Shown: piece after piece, positions 15,414 to 23,351 of the stretch | Layout: each line of letters opens with the position of its first letter | Numbering within the stretch: the first letter of the stretch is position 1 | Source: an uncultured Lachnospiraceae bacterium | Lineage (GTDB): Bacteria; Bacillota; Clostridia; Lachnospirales; Lachnospiraceae | Length of the DNA stretch: 36,497 nt | Reading direction: 5' to 3' | Assembly: GCA_910584785.1 (NCBI GenBank) | Contig: CAJUDX010000033.1 | Coordinates: forward strand, 1-36,497 | Notes under the pieces: model-generated | Seen by the model: only the letters and a program-made list of their open reading frames with translations | Database searches by the model: none | Told to the model about the DNA's origin: nothing | Program-made: the position numbers and the translations under genes

Positions 15414-18400
15414 ATGTATTTAAAAAGTATAGAGATTCAGGGGTTTAAATCCTTTGCCAATAAGATTCTGTTTGAATTTCACAATGGGATTACCGGTATT
15501 GTCGGGCCAAATGGAAGCGGAAAGAGCAATGTGGCTGACGCTGTCCGCTGGGTACTGGGCGAGCAGCGGATTAAACAGCTTCGGGGCGGAAGTATGCAGG
15601 ATGTTATTTTTTCCGGTACAGAGATACGAAAACCCCAGGGATTTGCCTATGTAGCGATCACCCTGGATAATGCGGATCACCAGCTGGCGATTGATTATGA
15701 CCAGGTGACGGTTTCCCGCCGCCTTTACCGCTCCGGCGAGAGCGAGTACCGGATTAACGGCAATACCTGCCGTTTAAAGGATGTCAATGAACTGTTTTAC
15801 GATACTGGTATCGGCAAAGAGGGGTATTCGATCATCGGTCAGGGGCAGATTGATAAAATTTTAAGCGGAAAGCCGGAGGACAGGCGGGAACTTTTTGACG
15901 AGGCGGCAGGAATCGTTAAGTTTAAGCGAAGGAAGAACCTCGCGCAGAAAAAGCTGGAGGATGAAAAGCAAAATCTTCTGCGGGTGACGGATATTTTGGC
16001 AGAACTGGAGAAGCAGGTGGGGCCTTTAGAGCGCCAGGCAAAGGCTGCGAAGGAATATCTCAGGCTCAAGGAAGAGCTTAAGATTTATGATGCGAATGCT
16101 TTTCTGATGGAAAGTGGTAAATTAAAAGAGCAGCTGCAGGAACTTTGTGACAAAGAGAACATTGTTTCCGGGGATTTAGAGGAAGCCAGGGCGCAGGCCG
16201 GTCGGGTAAAGCAGGAATATGACCAGCTGGATAAAGAATTGCTTTCTCTTGAGGAGGCCCTCGCTGAAAGCCGCAGGCAATTAAATCAGGAAACCGTGGA
16301 TAAGGGCAGTATTGAGGGCCAGATTAATGTTTTGCATGAACAGATTAATACTGAGAGGATGAACGGCGAGCACTTAAAAAACCGGACCATGGCAATTGAA
16401 CAGGAGCTTTTGGAGAGGCAGAAAGAGCTGGATGCCTTTGAAAAAGAAAGGGAGGAAGCCAGCCAAAACGCCAGTGCGGCGATGGATCGGCAAAAGGAAG
16501 CGGAAATTGCTTTGATGGACAGGGATGTGGAGCTGGAAGAACTGGATTTGGAGCTGAATCAGGATAAGCAGGGGGTGATGGATGCCCTAAATTCCCGCGC
16601 CGGGGTGACTGCGAAGCAGCAGCGCTATGAGGCTATGCTTGAACAGATTAATGTGCGGCGCAGTGAGGTAAGTCAAAAGCTCTTAAAGAGTAAAAGTGAC
16701 GAATCCGTCCAGGAGGAACAGAAAAAGGAAGAAGAACGTCGTGCCGCCGGGCTGCTTAAAGAAGCGGAAGAGGCAGAGGAGAGGCAGAAGGCATTAGAAG
16801 AGGAGTGTGCCGGGTTTGCCAGGGAACTTTGCCGTCTGCAAAAGGCGCTGGAGGATAAGCACAGGGAGTACCAGGCCAGCTATACCCGGCTGGATTCCCT
16901 GCAGAATTTAGCGGAACGCTATGAGGGCTACGGCAATAGTATCCGGCGCGTGATGGAAGTAAAGGACCGTCTACCCGGTATTCATGGGGTGGTTGCCGAT
17001 TTGTTTTCCACGGAAAAACAATATGAAACGGCGGTGGAGACGGCGCTGGGCGGCAGTATTCAAAACATTGTCACAGATACCGAACAGACGGCAAAGGAAC
17101 TAATCCAATACCTGAAAAAGAATCGATATGGGCGCGCCACCTTCCTTCCCTTAACCAGTATCGGCAACCGCGGAGGTTTTTCCCAGGAAAAAGCCTTAAA
17201 GGAGCCGGGGGTTATCGGCCTTGCCAGCCAGCTGATTCGTACAGAGGAATGCTACCGGGAACTGGCAGCTTATCTTCTGGGGCGGGTGGTGGTGACGGAT
17301 TGCATGGATTCTGCCATTGTCCTGGCAAGAAAATACCAGTACAGTCTGCGGATTGTTACGTTAGACGGCGAACTGCTCAGTCCGGGAGGTTCGATGACCG
17401 GAGGGGCATTTAAAAATTCAAGTAATCTTTTAGGCAGGAAAAGGGAGTTAGAAGAGCTGAAGATGGCCTGTGAGCGCACCCAGAGGGCCGAGGAAAAGCT
17501 GCAGAAGGAATATAAGGAAGCACAGGAGAAGGCGGCGGTGGCGGACGCTGCCTTAGAGGAAGTAAAGGCCAGGCAGCAAGAGCTGTATCTGCAGCAAAAT
17601 ATGGTGAATATGAGCATCTTGCAGTTTGCAGGAAAGATTGCGGAGATTGCGGAGGCTTCTTCCGATCTTTACCGGGAGCACGGGCAGCTTGAGGAGCAGG
17701 TGCGGGAGATTAAACGCAGCCAGAAAGTCTTAGAGGACGAAATTATAAGGCTGGAGGAAGAAAATCAAAGGCTTCAGCAGAGGATGGAAAAGCGGCAGGC
17801 AGAGCTTGAAGAAAAGCGAAAGATAAGGGAACAGCAGGGAAGGGATTTATCGTCGATACAGTTAGAGACGGCAAACTATCAGCAGAAGCTTACCTTTATC
17901 CAGGAAAATATCCGGCGTGTCCATGAAGAAGGGCGCAGAAGAGAAGAGGAGCTTTTGGAACTTTCTCAGGGACAGAAAGGCTCGGTGCAGGCAATCGAGG
18001 AAAAGCACAAAGAAATTCTGCGTCTGCAGGAAAATATTCGGGAAAGTGAAGCGATCATTGTTAAGCGGCAGGAAGAGATTGAAGCAGAGACGGCAAAAAA
18101 AGAGGCAGCAGGTATAAAGCAAAAGGCTCTGTTTGCGCAGAGAGAGGATGCCGCCGAGAAGATTAGCATCTTAGATAAAGAATTGTTCCGCCTGCAGAGT
18201 CAGCAGGAAAAGCTGGACGAAAAGCTTGAAAATCAGGTAAACTATATGTGGAATGAATATGAGCTGACCTACAGCACCGCCAGCCGCTTTCTCCGCCCTG
18301 AACTGACTTCGGCATCAGAGGTGAAAAAACAGATTGAAGTGCTGAAGTCGTCGGTTAAGGCTTTGGGCAATGTAAATGTTAATGCTATTGAGGATTTTAA

Positions 18401-18974
18401 GGAGCTTTCTGAGCGCTATACGTTTTTAAAAACGCAGTATGAGGACTTAACCCAGGCAGAAGCTGCCCTGCTGACGATTATCGATGAACTGGATCAGGGA
18501 ATGCGAAAACAGTTTTCTGAGCAGTTTGCAAGAATCTGTACAGAATTTAACAAGGTTTTTCAGGAACTATTTGGCGGAGGACGGGGGACACTTGAGCTGA
18601 TGGAAGATGAGGATATCCTGGAGGCGGGTATCCAGATTATTTCCCAGCCTCCCGGAAAGAAACTGCAGAATATGATGCAGCTTTCCGGCGGGGAAAAAGC
18701 ATTGACAGCCATTGCACTATTGTTTGCTATCCAGAACTTAAAGCCTTCCCCGTTCTGCCTGTTAGATGAGATTGAAGCGGCTCTGGATGATTCCAATGTT
18801 GATCGGTTTGCGGGATACCTGCATAAGCTGACTAAAAGTACGCAATTTATCGTAATTACTCACCGGAGAGGAACGATGGTGGCTTCCGACCGGCTGTACG
18901 GGATTACCATGCAGGAAAAAGGGGTGTCTACCTTAGTTTCCGTGAGTTTGATTGAGGCGGATTTGGAAAAATAA
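15414..18974 (+). CDS. smc: chromosome segregation protein SMC
   Basis: ATPase of the bacterial condensin, which works with ScpA/ScpB to compact and segregate the chromosome. The 1186-residue length is the full normal size. Walker A is GPNGSGKS at 31-38. Two long coiled-coil arms (about 165-500 and 670-1020) flank the hinge (about 510-660, PGIHGVVADLF onward). The C-terminal head carries the signature LSGGEK at 1090 and Walker B LLDEIEAALDD with D1118/E1119. Only a weak ribosome site (GAGGA) lies before the ATG, so it may depend on coupling to rnc, whose stop is 6 bp upstream. Confidence 0.98.
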   Translation: MYLKSIEIQGFKSFANKILFEFHNGITGIVGPNGSGKSNVADAVRWVLGEQRIKQLRGGSMQDVIFSGTEIRKPQGFAYVAITLDNADHQLAIDYDQVTVSRRLYRSGESEYRINGNTCRLKDVNELFYDTGIGKEGYSIIGQGQIDKILSGKPEDRRELFDEAAGIVKFKRRKNLAQKKLEDEKQNLLRVTDILAELEKQVGPLERQAKAAKEYLRLKEELKIYDANAFLMESGKLKEQLQELCDKENIVSGDLEEARAQAGRVKQEYDQLDKELLSLEEALAESRRQLNQETVDKGSIEGQINVLHEQINTERMNGEHLKNRTMAIEQELLERQKELDAFEKEREEASQNASAAMDRQKEAEIALMDRDVELEELDLELNQDKQGVMDALNSRAGVTAKQQRYEAMLEQINVRRSEVSQKLLKSKSDESVQEEQKKEEERRAAGLLKEAEEAEERQKALEEECAGFARELCRLQKALEDKHREYQASYTRLDSLQNLAERYEGYGNSIRRVMEVKDRLPGIHGVVADLFSTEKQYETAVETALGGSIQNIVTDTEQTAKELIQYLKKNRYGRATFLPLTSIGNRGGFSQEKALKEPGVIGLASQLIRTEECYRELAAYLLGRVVVTDCMDSAIVLARKYQYSLRIVTLDGELLSPGGSMTGGAFKNSSNLLGRKRELEELKMACERTQRAEEKLQKEYKEAQEKAAVADAALEEVKARQQELYLQQNMVNMSILQFAGKIAEIAEASSDLYREHGQLEEQVREIKRSQKVLEDEIIRLEEENQRLQQRMEKRQAELEEKRKIREQQGRDLSSIQLETANYQQKLTFIQENIRRVHEEGRRREEELLELSQGQKGSVQAIEEKHKEILRLQENIRESEAIIVKRQEEIEAETAKKEAAGIKQKALFAQREDAAEKISILDKELFRLQSQQEKLDEKLENQVNYMWNEYELTYSTASRFLRPELTSASEVKKQIEVLKSSVKALGNVNVNAIEDFKELSERYTFLKTQYEDLTQAEAALLTIIDELDQGMRKQFSEQFARICTEFNKVFQELFGGGRGTLELMEDEDILEAGIQIISQPPGKKLQNMMQLSGGEKALTAIALLFAIQNLKPSPFCLLDEIEAALDDSNVDRFAGYLHKLTKSTQFIVITHRRGTMVASDRLYGITMQEKGVSTLVSVSLIEADLEK

Positions 18975-19041
18975 GCGATGGATGGCTTTGTGTGAATAAG
19001 AGGCGGGATAAATCATAGAATCATGGTGTGTGGAGGTAAGA

Positions 19042-19983
19042 ATGAGCGAAGGAAAGAAAGGTTTTTTTGGCAGGCTGGTCGAGGGACTTACCAAGACCAG
19101 GGACAATATTGTTTCGGGGATTGATTCCATTTTCAGCGGTTTTTCAGCAATTGATGATGATTTTTATGAGGAAATTGAAGAAACCCTGATTATGGGGGAT
19201 TTGGGCATCCAGACGACGATGGCGATTGTCGAGGATTTGAGGAAGAAGGTAAAGGAACAGCATATTAAAGATCCATCGCAGTGCAAGGAGGTTTTAATCG
19301 AAAGTATTAAGCGGCAGATGGATCTGGGGGAAAACGCCTATGAATTTGAACACCGGCAGTCAGTCGTTCTGGTTATTGGAGTTAATGGCGTGGGAAAAAC
19401 GACCTCAGTCGGGAAGCTTGCGGGTCAGCTTAAGGATCAGGGAAAGAAGGTTGTCCTGGCGGCAGCCGATACCTTTAGGGCAGCAGCCATCGAACAGCTT
19501 ACCGAGTGGGCGAACCGGGCCGGGGTGGAGATTATTGCGCAGCAGGAAGGCTCTGATCCGGCGGCTGTGGTGTATGATGCGGTGGCAGCGGCAAAGTCCA
19601 GGCAGGCGGATGTATTGATTTGCGATACGGCGGGGCGGCTCCATAATAAGAAGAATTTAATGGAAGAGTTAAAGAAGATTAACCGGATTATTGATAAGGA
19701 ATACCCGGACGCTTATCGGGAAACCCTGGTGGTTCTGGACGGAACGACAGGGCAGAATGCGATGGTGCAGGCGCGGCAGTTTATGGAGGTGGCGCAGATT
19801 ACGGGGATTATTCTGACAAAGCTGGACGGGACGGCGAAGGGGGGAATTGCCGTGGCGATCCAGTCTGAGCTGGGACTTCCGGTGAAATATGTGGGGATCG
19901 GGGAAAAGATTGACGATCTGCAGAAATTTAATGCCGATGATTTTGTAAATGCGCTGTTTCAGGTGAATGAACAACATGGATAA
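19042..19983 (+). CDS. ftsY: signal recognition particle receptor FtsY
   Basis: GTPase that docks SRP-ribosome complexes at the membrane. The 313-residue length is that of a short FtsY lacking the long acidic domain of Escherichia coli. An N domain (about 1-95) precedes the G domain. G1 is GVNGVGKTTSVGKLA, followed by DTFRAAAIEQL, the G3 block DTAGRLHNKKNLMEEL and the G4 block TKLDGTAKGG. The chosen ATG at 19042 has GTGGAGG 5 nt upstream; a GTG at 19030 is in frame but would overlap the ribosome site. Last gene of the conserved block. Confidence 0.97.
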   Translation: MSEGKKGFFGRLVEGLTKTRDNIVSGIDSIFSGFSAIDDDFYEEIEETLIMGDLGIQTTMAIVEDLRKKVKEQHIKDPSQCKEVLIESIKRQMDLGENAYEFEHRQSVVLVIGVNGVGKTTSVGKLAGQLKDQGKKVVLAAADTFRAAAIEQLTEWANRAGVEIIAQQEGSDPAAVVYDAVAAAKSRQADVLICDTAGRLHNKKNLMEELKKINRIIDKEYPDAYRETLVVLDGTTGQNAMVQARQFMEVAQITGIILTKLDGTAKGGIAVAIQSELGLPVKYVGIGEKIDDLQKFNADDFVNALFQVNEQHG

Positions 19984-20035
19984 TCGCAGGCATAACAAAG
20001 CGATAGAGAACAATAAAGACAGACGGGAGGAAAAC

Positions 20036-21259
20036 ATGATGGAGGAAATGACCTTAGAGCAGTTTGAGGAAGCAGCAGAGGCGGTGGGACACGTTACATC
20101 GGAGACAAAGCTGGTGTACAGCGAGTATTATTCCGCACAGACAGGGAATAAGGTGTATTTTAAACCGGAAAATATGCAGTACACCGGGGCCTATAAGGTG
20201 AGAGGGGCGTATTATAAGATTAGTACGATGTCCAGGGAGGAAGAGGAAAAGGGACTGATTACGGCTTCTGCGGGGAATCATGCGCAGGGTGTGGCCTACG
20301 CGGCGAAGCTGGCAGGAGTGAAGGCTACCGTGGTAATGCCCACGACGACACCTCTGATTAAGGTCAACCGAACCCGGAACTATGGGGCAGAAGTACTTCT
20401 TCGGGGGGATGTGTTTGACGAGTCGTGTGCCTATGCGGTGGAACTTGCCCAGGAAAAGGGATTGACCTTTGTCCACCCGTTTGACGATCTGGCAGTGGCG
20501 ACGGGGCAGGGGACGATTGCCATGGAGATAATTAAGGAACTTCCCACGGTGGACTATATCCTTGTGCCGGTGGGCGGAGGCGGCCTGCTGGCCGGGATTT
20601 CCTGTCTGGCAAAGCTGTTAAACCCAAAGATTAAGGTGATTGGCGTGGAGCCGGCAGGTGCGGCCTGTATGCAGGCTTCATTAAAGGCCGGGGAGGTTAT
20701 GGGGCTTGCCGAAGTCAGCACGATTGCCGATGGTACAGCGGTGAAAAGGCCGGGGGAGAAACTTTTCCCCTATATTAAAGAAAATGTGGATGAGATTATT
20801 ACCGTTGAAGATTCTGAGCTGATTGTGGCATTTTTGGACATGGTGGAAAACCACAAGATGATTGTGGAAAATTCAGGACTTTTGACGGTGGCAGCGCTAA
20901 AGCATCTGGAGGTAAAGAAAAAGAAAATTGTTTCTGTACTGAGCGGCGGAAATATGGATGTTATTACGATGGCTTCTGTGATTCAACACGGCTTAATTCA
21001 GCGCGACCGTATTTTTACCGTATCGGTGCTTCTGCCGGATAAGCCAGGCGAGCTGGCGGCAGTATCCGCCCTTCTTGCCAGAGAGCAGGCGAATGTAATT
21101 AAGCTTGAGCACAATCAGTTTATCAGCATTAACCGGAATGCGGCGGTGGAGCTTAGAATTACTGTGGAGGCATTCGGAACCGAACATAAGAATGGTATTG
21201 TTGCTGCATTAAGCGACGCCGGGTATCGTCCCAAACTGGTAAAATCCAAGGGAATGTAG
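20036..21259 (+). CDS. ilvA: threonine ammonia-lyase
   Basis: PLP enzyme converting L-threonine to 2-oxobutanoate and ammonia, feeding isoleucine synthesis or threonine catabolism. The product has 407 residues. The PLP lysine is K54 in YTGAYKVRGAYYK. SAGNHAQGVAYAA and the phosphate-binding VGGGGLLAG loop are clear. A single C-terminal ACT domain (about 330-405, TVSVLLPDKPGEL) places it in the short single-ACT class, which includes both catabolic and biosynthetic forms. GGGAGG sits 5 nt before ATG 20036; an in-frame ATG at 19967 overlaps ftsY and lacks one. Naming it ilvA rather than tdcB is a convention. Confidence 0.93.
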   Translation: MMEEMTLEQFEEAAEAVGHVTSETKLVYSEYYSAQTGNKVYFKPENMQYTGAYKVRGAYYKISTMSREEEEKGLITASAGNHAQGVAYAAKLAGVKATVVMPTTTPLIKVNRTRNYGAEVLLRGDVFDESCAYAVELAQEKGLTFVHPFDDLAVATGQGTIAMEIIKELPTVDYILVPVGGGGLLAGISCLAKLLNPKIKVIGVEPAGAACMQASLKAGEVMGLAEVSTIADGTAVKRPGEKLFPYIKENVDEIITVEDSELIVAFLDMVENHKMIVENSGLLTVAALKHLEVKKKKIVSVLSGGNMDVITMASVIQHGLIQRDRIFTVSVLLPDKPGELAAVSALLAREQANVIKLEHNQFISINRNAAVELRITVEAFGTEHKNGIVAALSDAGYRPKLVKSKGM

Positions 21260-21324
21260 TTTTCTGAAAGTAAATGTGTCAATACACTGGATATATGAGA
21301 GCTTGATGACAGGGGATGAAGAAG

Positions 21325-22644
21325 ATGAAGGTTTACCAGTGGAAAAAGCCTTTTGGGAAAAATGTACATTATTTTTTGAAATGGACGCTGATTGCTTCTT
21401 TGGTTGGCGGAGTGGGCGGAGGAATTGGCGCTTGCTTTGCCAAGGCAGTGTTATGGGCAACTTCGTTTCGGCAGGAGAATAGCTGGACCTTATATTTAAT
21501 GCCGTTTGCCGGGGTGATGATTGTATGGCTGTATCACCGGTGTCATGAAGAGAATAACCGGGGAACGAATATGGTGCTTGAGGCTGTTTCTTCCAATCAG
21601 GAGGTGACGCTGGCTACCGGACCGCTGATTTTTATTTCTACGGTGCTGACGCACTTCGTAGGAGGCTCTTCCGGACGGGAGGGCGCTGCTCTGCAGCTTG
21701 GAGGAAGCCTGGGAAGTCTTTCCGGGAAATTACTGAAGCTGGGAAAGAGAGACCGAAAGATTGCTGTGATGTGCGGGATGAGCGCGGTGTTTGGCGCATT
21801 GTTTGGAACACCAGTGGCAGCAGCGATGTTTGCTGTGGAAGTGGCGAGTGTTGGAGAAATTTACTACGCAGGATTGCTTCCCAGTGTATTTTCTTCTTTT
21901 CTGGGAGCAAATATCTCCCATGCCCTTGGTGTTCCAGCAGAGGCATTTACGATTTTAGAACTTCCCAAACTTACGCCAGTCACTGCGGCGTACTCGGTTT
22001 TGCTGGGGCTTTTGTGTGCGCTGGTCAGCATAGGTTTCTGTATGCTGCTGCATAATGCACATAAGCTGTACCGGAAATATATTGCCAATCCTTACTGCCG
22101 GATTCTGGCTGCCAGCGCGCTCTTTATTGCTCTGACGTTTATTTTTGGAACCAGGGAATATCACGGGGGAAGCATGCAGCTGATTGAGCACGCGATGGAA
22201 GGGCATGCGCGGTATGAGGACTTTCTTCTTAAAGCCTTATTTACAGCGGTGGCCCTGGGCGCAGGATTCCGGGGCGGCGAGATTGTGCCGACGCTTTGTG
22301 TGGGAGCAACCTTTGGATGTGTGGCAGGACAGCTTGCGGGAATTTCCCCTTCGTTTTCGGCGGCCTGCGGGATGACAGCGTTATTTACCGGGGTGACGAA
22401 TTGTCCGCTTAGTACAATGTTTATTGCATTAGAACTGTTTGGAGGGGAGGGAATGCCTTTCTTTGCGATTGTAATTGCAGTGACCTTTACGTTGTCGGGG
22501 TATTATGGATTATACAGCAGTCAGAGATTTGCCTGTTCTAAGACGGAGCTGAAATTTGCGAACCAGGAAGGGGTATACCAGGAAGAAACTGGCGGAGACT
22601 TACTGACATCAGGCAGAGGCGGGGCTTCATCGGATAAGCTGTGA
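21325..22644 (+). CDS. CLC-family chloride/fluoride channel or antiporter
   Basis: A multi-pass membrane protein of about 439 residues in the CLC fold. Visible filter blocks are GGSSGREGAALQLGG (the GREGxxx motif with the gating Glu), GGEIVPTLCVGATFG (GxFxP-type) and a GVTNCPLSTMFIALELF helix. The usual GSGIP block is replaced by RGTNMVLEAV. That departure is seen in the fluoride-selective CLC clade, but a fluoride riboswitch was not found upstream, so the ion is open. AGGGG is 9 nt before ATG 21325; an ATG at 21316 is in frame but too close. The stop codon lies inside a copy of the structured repeat, so the last residues are repeat-derived. Confidence 0.88.
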   Translation: MKVYQWKKPFGKNVHYFLKWTLIASLVGGVGGGIGACFAKAVLWATSFRQENSWTLYLMPFAGVMIVWLYHRCHEENNRGTNMVLEAVSSNQEVTLATGPLIFISTVLTHFVGGSSGREGAALQLGGSLGSLSGKLLKLGKRDRKIAVMCGMSAVFGALFGTPVAAAMFAVEVASVGEIYYAGLLPSVFSSFLGANISHALGVPAEAFTILELPKLTPVTAAYSVLLGLLCALVSIGFCMLLHNAHKLYRKYIANPYCRILAASALFIALTFIFGTREYHGGSMQLIEHAMEGHARYEDFLLKALFTAVALGAGFRGGEIVPTLCVGATFGCVAGQLAGISPSFSAACGMTALFTGVTNCPLSTMFIALELFGGEGMPFFAIVIAVTFTLSGYYGLYSSQRFACSKTELKFANQEGVYQEETGGDLLTSGRGGASSDKL

Positions 22645-22655
22645 CAGCAGCATAG
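22594..22655 (+). repeat. structured dispersed repeat, degenerate copy 3
   Basis: This shares the words GAGACTTA, CATCAGG and CATCGGATAAGCTGTGACAGCAGCATAG with copy 1 (read on its minus strand) and, more weakly, with copy 2. The GCTGT-GACA-GCAGC hairpin (22638-22651) is kept by a G-U pair, and GAGGC-GGG-GCTTC replaces the TGGGG/CCCCA hairpin. The outer closing stem is not found. It overlaps the 3' end of the CLC gene, and the TGA at 22642-22644 is within the hairpin. Confidence 0.6.
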
Positions 22656-22695
22656 AAACAAGATAATGGTTATAGATGGAAAAGGAGAACGATAA

Positions 22696-23343
22696 ATGAT
22701 GAAACGTAATGGATGGAGATTTACTGTGGCAGCGGGGCTGTTTGCCCTGTGTTTATGCAGCTGTCAGGGCAATTCCGCAGGGAAGGAAGAGACGGTGACT
22801 GCGGCGATGATACAGCAGGAGGATGAACCGCGCGGAGAAGGCGAGGAAAAACAAAAGGCAGAGGAGCCAAAGACCGGGGAGAGTGAAGCTTTGGACACAG
22901 AAGCGGCAGAAGAGAGCGCGGCGGATGCGGAAGAGATTAAGAGTTCTAATCCGATGCAGGAAGTTTCCGGGCCGGAGGCTTTGGCAGAAATCGGGGTTTC
23001 GATGGGGACGCCGGAAACGGCGGAGCTTGGACCGTGTTTTATTATCAGCCAGGTGGTGGCTGAGGTGAATTTTACGTTTGAGGAAAATCCTTATACCTAC
23101 CGCGGCTCTGCCACTGCGGAGGATTTTTCCGGGATTTTTGAGGAGTTTGAAGAAGAGGTGACAAGTGTTGCCGCCACGGATGAGATGCCGGTGGAGAAGG
23201 AATTGACCATAAAAACCACAAAAAGCGGCGGAAAACTGGCTGCCTGGTCGAGAAATGACGCAAATTATACCCTGTATACCCCGGCGGCAGTGGACACGGA
23301 GGAATTATTGTCGCTTTGCCGGGAATTGATTGAGAAAAATTAG
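22696..23343 (+). CDS. hypothetical lipoprotein
   Basis: Not recognised as a family of known function. The product has 215 residues. The signal peptide MMKRNGWRFTVAAGLFALC runs to a lipobox L-C-S-C with lipidated C23. Residues 24-95 are Glu/Ala-rich, low-complexity and probably a flexible linker. About 96-215 forms a compact domain with GPEALAEIGVSMGTP, mixed strands and a final helix, reminiscent of small secreted domains of unknown function in Lachnospiraceae. It is presumably anchored on the outer face of the membrane. AAAGGAG precedes the ATG. The stop codon TAG overlaps the ribosome site of the next gene, so the two are probably cotranslated. Confidence 0.85.
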   Translation: MMKRNGWRFTVAAGLFALCLCSCQGNSAGKEETVTAAMIQQEDEPRGEGEEKQKAEEPKTGESEALDTEAAEESAADAEEIKSSNPMQEVSGPEALAEIGVSMGTPETAELGPCFIISQVVAEVNFTFEENPYTYRGSATAEDFSGIFEEFEEEVTSVAATDEMPVEKELTIKTTKSGGKLAAWSRNDANYTLYTPAAVDTEELLSLCRELIEKN

Positions 23344-23351
23344 GAGGGACT

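Noticed and set aside
21260..21324. Fluoride riboswitch before the CLC gene
   Set aside because: The spacer is only about 65 bp and lacks the conserved core words of the crcB motif; it only has a small GTGT/ACAC hairpin.
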